The position numbers and the translations under genes are program-made. Below, one piece after another: positions 1 through 7,342 of a DNA stretch of 55,373 bases. Position 1 is the first letter of the stretch. Each line of letters begins with the position of its first letter. The DNA comes from Oribacterium sp. (lineage in GTDB: Bacteria; Bacillota_A; Clostridia; Lachnospirales; Lachnospiraceae), in the NCBI GenBank assembly GCA_017940955.1, contig JAGAXP010000248.1, positions 1 to 55,373 of the forward strand, written 5' to 3'. The notes under the pieces were generated by a model, which saw only the letters and a program-made list of their open reading frames with translations, was not told where the DNA came from and made no database searches.

Positions 1-147
1 CCTTTCTTAGGGTGAACTTCAAATCTTTGAGGTGGGTTTTGTAGATTTTTTCTATTTTTTCCCATTTTGAAATTTTTAGTTTACATGAGGGGTTTTGTAG
101 ATTTTTGGCAAAATCCGCTCAAAAATTTTTTTTAGTTTAGGCCTTTT
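1..147. other. AT-rich low-complexity sequence replacing the body of nrdG
   Basis: This stretch is dominated by A and T runs and holds two copies of GTTTTGTAGATTTTT, near positions 36 and 92. It takes the place where the rest of nrdG should be. I see no gene in it beyond the nrdG stub. It may be the far side of a recombination join, or a junction sequence of the element. Confidence 0.45.
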
Positions 148-183
148 TGCAATGTCGTTTTTGATGATGCCGCCGTAGTTCAT
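76..183 (-). pseudogene. nrdG: Truncated NrdG (anaerobic RNR-activating protein), 5' stub
   Basis: A GGGAGG ribosome binding site and ATG 12 bases after the nrdD stop open a 35-codon frame. It begins MNYGGIIKNDIA, the typical N-terminus of the radical-SAM activase NrdG. The match ends at about position 148, and the remaining 23 residues are lysine-rich, low-complexity and unlike NrdG. The CxxxCxxC cluster that binds the iron-sulphur centre is absent, so this stub cannot activate NrdD. The start, spacing and gene order are seen directly. That it results from a deletion, a recombination or an element boundary is inference. An assembly join close to the contig end could give the same picture. 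Confidence 0.7.
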
Positions 184-195
184 AGACACCTCCCG

Positions 196-2352
196 TCATC
201 TGGTAGAGAGATGCATCACACGGTCGGCGATCTCAGCAGTTCTGCCCTGGTTGAAATACTGTGTTCCCAGGTAGCCGCAGACGCGGCGGCAGACGTTCAT
301 GCGCTTCTGATCGCGGTTACCGCAGTTCGGACATTCCCAGATCAGCTTGCCGTCCTCCTCCACGATCCGGATCTCACCGTCAAAGCCGCATACCTGGCAG
401 TAGTCGGATTTCGTGTTCAGTTCGGCATACATGATGCTATTGTAGATGAACCGCATCACCGAAAGCACCGCAGGAATGTTGCCCTGCAGGTTCGGAACCT
501 CCACATAAGAGATCGCACCGCCGGGCGATAGTGCCTGGAATTCTGCCTCAAAGCCCAGCTTCTCGAATGCGTCAATCGGCTCTGTCACATGGACGTGATA
601 GGAATTCGTGATATAGTTCTTATCCGTCACATGTTCGATTTTTCCAAAACGCCTCTGCAGGCATTGAGCGAATTTGTAGGTGGTGGATTCCATTGGCGTC
701 CCATAGAGGGAGTAGCTGATGTTCTCCGCTTCCCGCCACTGCGCCGTTTTCTTATTCAGGAACTTCATAACCTCGATGCCGAAGCCATGTCCGGCAGGAT
801 CCGTATGGCTGCATCCCTTCATGCGGTACACACACTCGGAAAGCCCAGCATAGCCGAGGCTTATGGTCGAGTAGTTGTTGTACAGCAGATGGTCGATCTT
901 CTCTCCCTTCGCAAGGCGGCTGATTGCGCCATACTGCCAGAGGATCGGAGCCACATCCGAAGGCGTACCCAGCAGGGTCTCATGCCGGATGCGCAGCGCC
1001 TTGTGGCAGAGCTCCGTCCGTTCCTCCATCAGCTTCCAGAACTTCTCCTCGTCGCCATCGGAGGAACACGCAGCATCCACTAGGTTGATGGTCACCGCTC
1101 CCTGATTGAAACGGCCGTAGTATTTGTGGTCGACCGAAGGCGTTAGAAACGCCCTACAGCCCATGCAGGTGTACACATCCCCGTTCTTCAGCTGCTTCAT
1201 GACCTTGGCGCTGATATAGTCCGGCACCATGCGCTTCGCTGTGCATTCCGCAGCAAGAACGGTCAGATACCAATAAGGAGCGTCCTCGGTCATATTGTCC
1301 TCGTCCAGGACATAGATCAGTTTCGGGAATGCCGGCGACACCCACACACCGACTTCGTTCTTGATGCCCTCGTGTCTCTGCTTCAGCGTTTCCGCGATGA
1401 TCAGTGCCAGGTCATCCCTGGTCTGCCCGGCGGGTACTTCGTCCAGATACATGAACACGGAGACGAAAGGCGTCTGCCCGTTGGTGGTGAGCAGCGTCTG
1501 TATCTGATACTGGATCGTCTGGACGCCCCGCTCCACTTCTTTCTTTACGCGCATCTCCGCCATGCGGCTGACCTCGGCTTCCGAATAATCCCTGCCGACC
1601 GTCTCCAGCTCCTCCCGGATCTCCCGCTTATATTTCTGGCGGGACACATCCACAAAAGGAGCCAGGTGCGACAGGCTAATCGTCTGCCCTCCGTATGTGT
1701 TCGATGCCACCTGCGCGATGATTTGCGTTGCGATGTTGCAGGCCGTGGAGAAGCTGTGCGGCTTCTCGATCAGAGTGTCCGTGATCACGGTGCCGTTCTG
1801 AAGCATGTCCTCCAGATTGACCAGCTCACAGTTTGAAATCGGACCGGAGACATAGCCCATGTCATGGATGTGGATGATGCCCTCGTCGTGGGCACGGATC
1901 ACATCCTCCGGGAAAATGTATCTCCGGCAGATATCCTCGGAAACCTCCGAGGCAAGGTAGTCCCTCATGGTGCTGTTCAGGATCGGATCCTTGTTTGCGT
2001 TCTCCTGCTTCGCCAGCTCATTGTCATGGCGCAGAAGCGACAGGATCTTGGCATCTGTACTGTTCTGCTTCCTGAGAAGCTCATGGCGCAGACGGTAATC
2101 GGAATAGTGCCGGGCAAGCCTGTGAGCGTCGGTCTGATCCAGTTCATCGATCACCATGTCCTGGATCTCTTCGACCGTGACACTGCGGCCTGCCGCCTCG
2201 ATCCTTTTCTCGATCCTGCCAACAATAAAACCGACCATCGTATCTGACAGCCGGTCTTCCTCAGCCACCTCCGCATTCGCGGCTTCGATGGCGCTCTTTA
2301 TTTTTTCATAGTCGTAGGGAACTTCGCGTCCGTCCCTCTTGATGATCTTCAA
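196..2352 (-). CDS. nrdD: Anaerobic ribonucleoside-triphosphate reductase, class III
   Basis: It reduces ribonucleoside triphosphates to deoxynucleotides for DNA synthesis without oxygen, using a glycyl radical. The 718 residues are full length. An ATP-cone begins at the N-terminus (MKIIKRDG), an active-site segment CMGCRAF lies mid-protein, a four-cysteine zinc site sits at about 652, 655, 674 and 677, and the glycyl-radical motif RVCGY places the radical glycine near 693. The start is TTG, preceded by GAGGAGGG, and overlaps the upstream stop as TTGA, so translation is probably coupled. It ends the DUF3310/MazG nucleotide-metabolism group. Its activase gene nrdG follows but is only a stub, so it needs a host NrdG. 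Confidence 0.96.
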   Translation of the reverse strand: MKIIKRDGREVPYDYEKIKSAIEAANAEVAEEDRLSDTMVGFIVGRIEKRIEAAGRSVTVEEIQDMVIDELDQTDAHRLARHYSDYRLRHELLRKQNSTDAKILSLLRHDNELAKQENANKDPILNSTMRDYLASEVSEDICRRYIFPEDVIRAHDEGIIHIHDMGYVSGPISNCELVNLEDMLQNGTVITDTLIEKPHSFSTACNIATQIIAQVASNTYGGQTISLSHLAPFVDVSRQKYKREIREELETVGRDYSEAEVSRMAEMRVKKEVERGVQTIQYQIQTLLTTNGQTPFVSVFMYLDEVPAGQTRDDLALIIAETLKQRHEGIKNEVGVWVSPAFPKLIYVLDEDNMTEDAPYWYLTVLAAECTAKRMVPDYISAKVMKQLKNGDVYTCMGCRAFLTPSVDHKYYGRFNQGAVTINLVDAACSSDGDEEKFWKLMEERTELCHKALRIRHETLLGTPSDVAPILWQYGAISRLAKGEKIDHLLYNNYSTISLGYAGLSECVYRMKGCSHTDPAGHGFGIEVMKFLNKKTAQWREAENISYSLYGTPMESTTYKFAQCLQRRFGKIEHVTDKNYITNSYHVHVTEPIDAFEKLGFEAEFQALSPGGAISYVEVPNLQGNIPAVLSVMRFIYNSIMYAELNTKSDYCQVCGFDGEIRIVEEDGKLIWECPNCGNRDQKRMNVCRRVCGYLGTQYFNQGRTAEIADRVMHLSTR

Positions 2353-2819
2353 ATCGTACCCTCCTCATCTTTCGGCCACATGCGCTTTCTGGCCTCGGCA
2401 AGCAGCTCCGCGCAGGACTTCCCGTAGAACTTCCTGCAATGCTCATCCAGTTTCCCAAGCAGCGCAGTGTGCTCCTCTGCGTCCAACTCGATATGGTGGA
2501 CTCGCTCGCCCATCGGCCAGTAGCAGGCAGAAGGCATAAACGAGATGTCCAAGCTGATCACATTCCCATGCTTGTTGTTCATCTCCAGCCAGAAATCGTA
2601 GAGCCTGTCCTCTTTGTATTCAAAGGGATCGACCTCCCAGCAGCCCAGCGGATGGATCCTTTTGGGTATCCAGAGGTTCCCATCGCTGTCTTCCCAGGCT
2701 TCCCCATACTTGAGACTGAATGTAACAACGGAATAGCAGCCCTTTTTGTTTTTAACGTATCCGTAGCACGGTGTCCTGTCGGGATTGAGCCCGGCAGTAA
2801 GCATTATGCTCTCTAACAT
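2349..2819 (-). CDS. Hypothetical protein, paralogue of the next gene upstream
   Basis: About 156 residues, with no family I can name. The C-terminal 45 residues, containing a pattern LDEHCRKFYGKSCAELLAEA, closely match the end of the neighbouring product at 2819-3295. Both also share a YDF(W/Y) segment in mid-protein, so the two are tandem paralogues. It is acidic and rich in tryptophan and tyrosine, with no signal peptide or membrane segment. I chose the ATG at 2819 over the GTG one codon earlier because it is better spaced from GGGAGG. The stop overlaps the nrdD start. Position next to nrdD and the MazG-like gene hints at an accessory role in the element, but no function can be assigned. 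Confidence 0.75.
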   Translation of the reverse strand: MLESIMLTAGLNPDRTPCYGYVKNKKGCYSVVTFSLKYGEAWEDSDGNLWIPKRIHPLGCWEVDPFEYKEDRLYDFWLEMNNKHGNVISLDISFMPSACYWPMGERVHHIELDAEEHTALLGKLDEHCRKFYGKSCAELLAEARKRMWPKDEEGTI

Positions 2820-3295
2820 CACAGATCCTCCCGCATTCTCTTATCGGCTTCCGCAAGCAGATCCTCGCAGGACTTTCCCTCGTACCTGCGGCACTGCTCG
2901 TCCAGCCGGTCATATACCGCCTTCTGCTCCTCGGCAGTCAGGTCGATAGTGTACAGTTCCTCGTTATCTTCGGAGTCCGCATTGACCACAACGAACTCGA
3001 TGCAGCTGTCCATGTGGTTGTCGGCAAAACCGTTCAGGCCGACGTAGAAGTCGTACCAGCCTTCGTTGTCACAGGTATCATCGGTGTACTCGTCCATCGG
3101 ATGCATGGGCTTGAAGCCTGCGTCCTTCCGAATACGATCCGCAATCTGCACCAGGCCGTTTGTCGCCATAAGCTGGAAGCCCACGGTCGGGAACCGGCAG
3201 GGGTAATCTATGTAGCACTGATCGTCTCCGTACATGATCTCGGAGCCGAAGTCGATGAATATCTCGTCCCGGATAAAGCCCTCTGTCAGCGTCAT
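2819..3295 (-). CDS. Hypothetical protein, paralogue of the next gene downstream
   Basis: About 158 residues, unrecognised. It shares the C-terminal pattern LDEQCRRYEGKSCEDLLAEA and a YDFYVGLNG segment with the following gene, which points to a tandem duplication followed by divergence. The protein is very acidic (many Asp and Glu) and has no membrane segment. The start at 3295 rather than eight codons upstream is supported by GGAGG seven bases before it and by an ATGA overlap with the stop of the MazG-like gene. Acidic phage-encoded proteins sometimes act as DNA mimics, but nothing here demonstrates that. Confidence 0.75.
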   Translation of the reverse strand: MTLTEGFIRDEIFIDFGSEIMYGDDQCYIDYPCRFPTVGFQLMATNGLVQIADRIRKDAGFKPMHPMDEYTDDTCDNEGWYDFYVGLNGFADNHMDSCIEFVVVNADSEDNEELYTIDLTAEEQKAVYDRLDEQCRRYEGKSCEDLLAEADKRMREDL

Positions 3296-3579
3296 AACCG
3301 TGCCTCCTGTCTCCTGCATTTCCTGTCCACCATGACCTGGATGTCATGGTCGCCGATCCCGTAGATCTCCTGCATCTGACGGATACAGATGAGAACGTCG
3401 GCGGCCTCTTCGATGAGGTTGTAGCGCGCAGCGTCGGTATCGCTCTCAGTGTTTACCGCCCTGCGCATCTTGGAGGCAGCCTGGATCAGTTCAGCGCATT
3501 CTTCCATGTGGATCATCGCCTGGGCATCAGCCCCGTACCTTGCTATGACCTTTTTCTGATCCGGAATGTTAATCCACAT
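3292..3579 (-). CDS. MazG-like nucleotide pyrophosphohydrolase
   Basis: A 95-residue all-helical protein with the two acidic motifs of the MazG superfamily: EECAE at residues 26-30 and EEAAD at 57-61, which coordinate magnesium. Family members hydrolyse nucleoside triphosphates to monophosphates and pyrophosphate. Phage versions are thought to clean up the nucleotide pool or act on (p)ppGpp-related signals. The length fits the single-domain phage type. A strong GGGAGG lies seven bases before the ATG. It overlaps DUF3310 upstream by 11 bases and the next gene by four, so it is part of a tightly coupled operon leading to nrdD. Confidence 0.85.
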   Translation of the reverse strand: MWINIPDQKKVIARYGADAQAMIHMEECAELIQAASKMRRAVNTESDTDAARYNLIEEAADVLICIRQMQEIYGIGDHDIQVMVDRKCRRQEARL

Positions 3580-3925
3580 CGCTGCCTCCCTTCTTCTGCT
3601 TTCCCAGAAACTCGATGTATCGGTTGATGTACCAGATCGCCTTGCGGAGATCCTCCTCCGTCTTCGCCGGATCCTTGCGACCGGCTCTTGCGATATATTT
3701 CAGAGCATTGCCGAGGTGGTACGGCAGGAGCAGTCCCTCGATGGCGTCGATCACTTCTATGGATCCGAATGTGTAGTGAGCAGGATGATTGATGTTCGTC
3801 ATATCCAGCTCCGCATCGCTTCCCGCTCCCCAGCTTTCTTCCTGTATGTCCTCAATGGGGTCTCCGTTGGTCTGAGCCATACCGTCCCGATAGATGGCCG
3901 GTTCACTTTTCTTTTTTCTCAGCAC
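3569..3925 (-). CDS. DUF3310 family phage protein
   Basis: A 118-residue protein with the signature of DUF3310: NHPAHY at residues 46-51 and GNALKYIARAGRKD at 72-85, then a long amphipathic helix. The family is common in phage early or nucleotide-metabolism modules and is sometimes annotated as nucleotide kinase-like, although its activity is not established. The first 40 residues are a variable, probably disordered leader. I prefer the GTG start at 3925, which has AGGAG seven bases upstream; an ATG 15 codons later is possible. It overlaps both neighbours. Confidence 0.88.
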   Translation of the reverse strand: MLRKKKSEPAIYRDGMAQTNGDPIEDIQEESWGAGSDAELDMTNINHPAHYTFGSIEVIDAIEGLLLPYHLGNALKYIARAGRKDPAKTEEDLRKAIWYINRYIEFLGKQKKGGSDVD

Positions 3926-4109
3926 GTTCTCGCTCCTTCCTGTTTTTCTCTGCTATGATGTCAATGCACTCTACTGCGTGACAGCAGTAAGGACAGTCAT
4001 ATGGGTAACGCCAGCAGTCCTCACCGCGCTTCCTCGCAAAGTGGAGAAGCGCCACAAAGAATGCTGCGCTCATAATGCACACGGTTCCAAGTATCACAGT
4101 TTCAAACAT
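3903..4109 (-). CDS. Small membrane protein with cysteine cluster
   Basis: A 68-residue protein with one predicted membrane helix (about residues 4-24), followed by a basic turn and a five-cysteine region, DCWRYPYDCPYCCHAVEC, which may bind zinc or an iron-sulphur centre. The tail is highly charged, with many Lys and Glu. The ATG at 4109 is chosen because GGGAGGGG sits three bases before it; nine upstream in-frame codons lie inside the previous gene. It overlaps genes on both sides. No family is recognised. Confidence 0.65.
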   Translation of the reverse strand: MFETVILGTVCIMSAAFFVALLHFARKRGEDCWRYPYDCPYCCHAVECIDIIAEKNRKERERAEKKEK

Positions 4110-4425
4110 CGACCCCTCCCATCTCATCTTCAGCATCCGCCTGTTTCATCCGGCACCATGCGGTCCGGCATTTCCCGGAGCAGAATTTCTTCTTCCTTCC
4201 GCGCCCGCTCTGCTCCAGCTTCTTTCCGCACACAGGGCAGCGGTCGTTGTTCTCGCACCACACGGGATAGTTCAGCCTCACAAGCCAGCCGTCCCCGGCA
4301 AGGCCATGGGTCTTGCAGTAAAGCTCGACCTTGTTCAGCCGGAGGCGAAGGCTCCTGGCGATTGCCCGGTAGCCGATTCCCTGCAGGCGCATGGCGCGGA
4401 TCAGTTCTTTCTGTACCTCAGTCAT
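4102..4425 (-). CDS. Small HTH plus zinc-finger protein
   Basis: A 107-residue protein. Residues 1-45 (MTEVQKELIRAMRLQGIGYR and onward) look like a helix-turn-helix of the sigma-70/resolvase type. The C-terminal half carries CPVCGKKL and KFCSGKCRTAWC, a probable zinc ribbon. The arrangement suits a small DNA-binding regulator of a type frequent in phages of Clostridia. The start at 4425 has GGAGG five bases upstream. The frame remains open for another 45 codons, but those codons have no ribosome binding site and lie in the GC-rich untranslated stretch. It may be the first gene of the DUF3310-nrdD subgroup. Confidence 0.75.
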   Translation of the reverse strand: MTEVQKELIRAMRLQGIGYRAIARSLRLRLNKVELYCKTHGLAGDGWLVRLNYPVWCENNDRCPVCGKKLEQSGRGRKKKFCSGKCRTAWCRMKQADAEDEMGGVDV

Positions 4426-4785
4426 TCGCGCCTCCGCTTCTTCAATGCCCACACGGGGCTGTAACCTTTGGAATATGTAAAAAACGCATGGTTTACCGCC
4501 AGTTTCCGGCTTGAAAACAGCGGATTTCCATGCGCATTTGTAACGAAATGATGCACCCATGATAAGATGCGGCAGGATTCCCTCCGGAAGCTCAAAAAGC
4601 CTTGATTCATCAGTGTTTCCGAGCGTTTTGGAAGGTCACGCCGGCTGCCAAACTCGGCTCATCCGGGGACCCTGCCGGGTAGGGGGCCTTTCAATTTCGC
4701 GTTTTTCAACACGTCAGGGGGCGGCGGTCTGTGGGAGACTTCACTGTAGAGAAGTGACCCAGGGCCCCGGGCCCCCTTCAGTCTG
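4426..4785. other. 360-bp gene-free stretch with GC-rich dyads, possible cos-like region
   Basis: No convincing gene lies here. The features seen are a near-palindromic GGGCCCCGGGCCC at 4762-4774, a small dyad TCACT/AGTGA at 4741-4757, ACCCtgccGGGT near 4672, and several C or G runs. In the minus-strand order this lies after the HNH nuclease and two small genes. In many Bacillota siphophages a GC-rich intergenic region with the cos site lies between HNH and the small terminase. Here no terminase follows. The parallel with cos is inference from position and composition only. Confidence 0.4.
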
Positions 4786-5073
4786 TCAGATATACTCCAG
4801 CTCTTGGAACAATAAAAGCATTAGTGCTATGCCGAGCACAACACCGTGCCTTGCCCTTGCCTGCTCAAGAGCGTCTCTGCTGTCCACGTAGCGGAGCAGC
4901 TCACGTCTTGTGTCCTCTTGATCAGGCACCGAGGCTTTGAGCTTATCAAAAGAATCGTTCACGCTTTGTTGTACCTTCTGCATCTCCAGATCGTTGTCGC
5001 AGACGTTATCAAAGCTCCGTTTCATCTCGCTCGACAGCCATTCGAGTACTCTGTCCTTCAGCTTGTCATCCAA
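4786..5073 (-). CDS. Small hypothetical membrane-anchored protein
   Basis: A 95-residue protein with an acidic helical N-terminal two thirds, probably coiled coil, and a single hydrophobic segment near the C-terminus (HGVVLGIALMLLLFQ) that should anchor it in the membrane. I take the TTG at 5073 as the start because an excellent AAGGAGGTG lies five bases upstream; the ATG six codons earlier would overlap that site. No family is recognised. The topology (large cytoplasmic helical part, C-terminal tail anchor) is the only useful clue. Confidence 0.65.
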   Translation of the reverse strand: MDDKLKDRVLEWLSSEMKRSFDNVCDNDLEMQKVQQSVNDSFDKLKASVPDQEDTRRELLRYVDSRDALEQARARHGVVLGIALMLLLFQELEYI

Positions 5074-5186
5074 TGAAACACCTCCTTCCATGTAGAACCT
5101 ATGGGAATATTTGACCGGAGCATTTCACCGCTTCCGGTTCTCTCCCACGGCTACCATAAAGGGTTCATCGGTACATAGCCACTATT

Positions 5187-5381
5187 TTATTTCGTTATAG
5201 CTGTTACTGTCACAATGATGACCGCAATCAGAACTGCAACGCTGAAGGTCAGCCACAGAGGACTGAGTACCCAGAGCCAGCTCCATGTGATGACACCGGT
5301 CAGCTTCAATGCAATGAACAGCAGGGTCAGCGCCTCAAAGAAGCCGGGCCCCACGGTCTTGATCTCTTTCTTTTCGTTCAT
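5187..5381 (-). CDS. Small two-helix membrane protein, phage 'transmembrane Fragile-X-F' type
   Basis: A 64-residue protein with two hydrophobic helices separated by a short tryptophan-rich turn (WSWLWVLSPLW) and a charged N-terminus. This pattern matches small phage proteins usually named transmembrane Fragile-X-F-associated. Their function is unknown. It sits directly after the HNH nuclease with 15 bases between, and a GAAAGGAA ribosome binding site precedes its ATG. The family call rests on memory of the pattern rather than an alignment. Confidence 0.72.
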   Translation of the reverse strand: MNEKKEIKTVGPGFFEALTLLFIALKLTGVITWSWLWVLSPLWLTFSVAVLIAVIIVTVTAITK

Positions 5382-5396
5382 GTATCGGTTCCTTTC

Positions 5397-5756
5397 TCAG
5401 TAGTGGTATGTCGGTGTATTGTCATTCGCCCTGGTCTTCATGCTGTGGTGACGGTGGCAGAGTGCCTGCCAGTTGTTCCGGTCCCAGAACAGCTTCAGGT
5501 CACCACGGTGCGGCACGATGTGATCCACATCGGTGGCTTTGACATACCGGCCTTCCTTCATGCACTCCACGCACAGCGGGTGCGCTTCCAGGTACTGCTT
5601 CCTCGCTTTCTGCCACGCCCTTCCGTAGCCGCGGGATTCGGCGCTTCGCACTTCCTCCGGGTGCATCGGCTTGTGGACATCGCAGTATTTCGTGCCGTAT
5701 GGCACAAGCGCCGCACAGCCGGGATGCCGGCATGGTGTGTTTGGTCGTGATGGCAT
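5397..5756 (-). CDS. HNH endonuclease
   Basis: A 119-residue HNH nuclease of the phage type. An N-terminal zinc-binding segment carries CRHPGC and YCDVH, then CVEC at 62-65. The catalytic part has DHI at 78-80, His83, an asparagine pair near 94-95 and CHRHH at 100-104. Such proteins normally sit beside the terminase genes and help generate or process packaged DNA ends. Here a gene-free GC-rich stretch follows two genes later and no terminase appears. All catalytic positions are intact. Confidence 0.92.
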   Translation of the reverse strand: MPSRPNTPCRHPGCAALVPYGTKYCDVHKPMHPEEVRSAESRGYGRAWQKARKQYLEAHPLCVECMKEGRYVKATDVDHIVPHRGDLKLFWDRNNWQALCHRHHSMKTRANDNTPTYHY

Positions 5757-5809
5757 ATCGTGTTCTCCTATCGGGAGGGGAGTTGCATTTTCCCAGGTTT
5801 GGGCTGAAT

Positions 5810-5857
5810 AACAACTCCCCTCATATACTGTCCGCTGAGAGGCTGTTTTAGAAGTAT
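5810..5857 (-). promoter_or_regulatory. 48-bp repeated intergenic motif, copy 1
   Basis: This sequence and 18928-18975 agree at 43 of 48 positions, although they lie 13 kb apart. Both are just downstream of a gene stop and before the next minus-strand gene. On the minus strand each contains GGACAGTATATGAG, flanked by short inverted repeats (CCTCTCA/TGAGGGG here). It could be a promoter or operator of the element, or an RNA hairpin. It lies upstream of the HNH gene and downstream of metK. Confidence 0.6.
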
Positions 5858-5879
5858 GCCTCAGAAAAAATCGAATTAA

Positions 5880-6995
5880 TTATTTTTCCCACGGAAGGTC
5901 GGCTTTTCCGAAGTGACCGTATGCGGAAATGCGGTTATAATCCACATCGAGCAGACCGAGGCTCTGGATGATGCCCTTCGGCGTCAGGTCGTAGTTCTCG
6001 CGCACAAAGGCTTCCAGAAACGCCTTGTCCTGATGCTCCGTACCGAAGGTCTCAATATAGACACTCACAGGCTCGGCCACACCGATGGCATAGGCGATCT
6101 GGACTTCGCATTTATCCGCATATCCGGCTCTCACAATATCCACTGCGATTTTACGCGCCATATACGCGCCGGAACGGTCTACCTTGGACGGATCTTTGCC
6201 GCTCATCGCGCCTCCGCCAATATGGCCGACTCCGCCGTAGGTATCGCAGGCCAATTTTCTTCCAGTCACGCCGCAATCGGCAAAACTGCCGCCGATCACG
6301 AAACGGCCGGTCGGATTGACCAGTTTTTCAAAGTCCGTGTTCAGCCCATTCTCACAGGCGGCCAGAACCATGATTCCCTCGATGATATGGCGAAAATCCG
6401 CGGGATCCACATCGGGACTGTGCTGAACCGAGCAGAGGAAGGTCGTAATCTTCCCACTATCGTAGTCGAAGCTGACCTGGGCTTTTGCATCGGCACGGAA
6501 CATACGGCTCGGATGGGATTTGAGGATTTCCAGGAATCTGGTCGCCACCACGAACGGAATCGGCAGAAGCTCCGCCGTTTCATTCGTCGCATACCCCATC
6601 ATCATGCCCTGGTCTCCCGCTCCGCCTTTATCGACTCCCATTGCGATATCCGGGCTCTGCTCTTTTACCAGAATTGTGGGATAGATTGCTGCCGCTGCCT
6701 CCACCGACCTTTCTTTCCCATCCTGATCAATAACGGTGACTTCTCCGCTGTAACTCATCTTGTCCAACCCTATTCTGTCGAGAACTTCCATCACAAGAGC
6801 CATATAATCCGGCTTGTGCTTGCTGGTCAGTTCGCCCGCGATGATGATGTGGTTGTCCTTGATCAGGACCTCAATCGCCACACGGCTGTTCTTGTCGTGC
6901 TGAAGGCAGTCGGTCACAATCGCATCCGCGATCTGGTCGCAGATTTTGTCCGGATGCCCATTCGATACCTGCTCACAGGTGATAATTCTGCTCAT
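5880..6995 (-). CDS. metK: S-adenosylmethionine synthetase
   Basis: It makes S-adenosylmethionine from methionine and ATP. At 371 residues it is slightly shorter than chromosomal MetK (about 385-400) but has the key motifs: GHPDK at 13-17, GAGDQG at 125-130 and GGGAMSGKDPSKVDRS at 260-275. The start at 6995 is fixed by family alignment and by an ATGA overlap with the upstream small gene. Being inside the replication module between PrimPol and HNH marks it as an accessory gene of the element. It may feed DNA methylation or the radical-SAM activation of NrdD, whose gene lies 3.5 kb downstream. It is probably an extra copy to that of the host. Confidence 0.95.
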   Translation of the reverse strand: MSRIITCEQVSNGHPDKICDQIADAIVTDCLQHDKNSRVAIEVLIKDNHIIIAGELTSKHKPDYMALVMEVLDRIGLDKMSYSGEVTVIDQDGKERSVEAAAAIYPTILVKEQSPDIAMGVDKGGAGDQGMMMGYATNETAELLPIPFVVATRFLEILKSHPSRMFRADAKAQVSFDYDSGKITTFLCSVQHSPDVDPADFRHIIEGIMVLAACENGLNTDFEKLVNPTGRFVIGGSFADCGVTGRKLACDTYGGVGHIGGGAMSGKDPSKVDRSGAYMARKIAVDIVRAGYADKCEVQIAYAIGVAEPVSVYIETFGTEHQDKAFLEAFVRENYDLTPKGIIQSLGLLDVDYNRISAYGHFGKADLPWEK

Positions 6996-7180
6996 ATGCT
7001 TTTCCCTTTCTGCCGGTTCTTTCCGGCTCTCAGATAGTTCTTGATTTCCTGTACCGACTCTCTCAGTATGTCGAACACCGAGAGATCCGGTCTGTGCGTC
7101 CAGACGATGGACACAAAAAGAAACCCCATGCCGAGCGTTCCGATGAACACAAGGCACAGAGCGATTAAGATGACTGTCAA
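6992..7180 (-). CDS. Small membrane protein coupled to metK
   Basis: A 62-residue protein with an N-terminal membrane helix (about residues 1-26) and a basic cytoplasmic tail. It is supported mainly by the ATGA overlap with metK, which implies coupled translation. The likely start is TTG at 7180, preceded at some distance by GGGAG; the exact start is uncertain. No family is recognised. Confidence 0.55.
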   Translation of the reverse strand: MTVILIALCLVFIGTLGMGFLFVSIVWTHRPDLSVFDILRESVQEIKNYLRAGKNRQKGKSI

Positions 7181-7212
7181 AATGGCTTTTTCTCCCTTCC
7201 CTGATCGTCTTC

Positions 7213-7324
7213 TGTAGCAGATGTAGCAGCTTTTTCAGGTTACCCCTATATATATTTTTATTTATTTTTTATTAGTAAAATACATATATATTAGTAACCT
7301 AAAATACTTGCTACTTCTGCTACA
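7213..7324. repeat. 112-bp imperfect inverted repeat with AT-rich centre, candidate replication origin
   Basis: The left arm begins TGTAGCAGATGTAGCAG and ends AGGTTAC (7237-7243). The right arm begins GTAACCT (7294-7300) and ends GCTACTTCTGCTACA. The roughly 50 bases between are almost pure A/T. Each arm holds two direct copies of GTAGCA. It lies in the only sizeable gap next to the PrimPol-helicase gene. This layout of iterons, dyad and AT-rich unwinding region fits an origin recognised by the element's primase-helicase. That role is inference. Confidence 0.6.
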
Positions 7325-7342
7325 ACATCCCCACAACTACCT

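Noticed and set aside
5913..7037. Plus-strand open frame of 374 codons opposite metK
   Set aside because: Antisense shadow of a clearly identified SAM synthetase.
6996..7212. SAM riboswitch upstream of metK
   Set aside because: metK is translationally coupled to a small upstream gene and I see no SAM-riboswitch-like leader; the dyad further upstream is AT-rich with simple arms.
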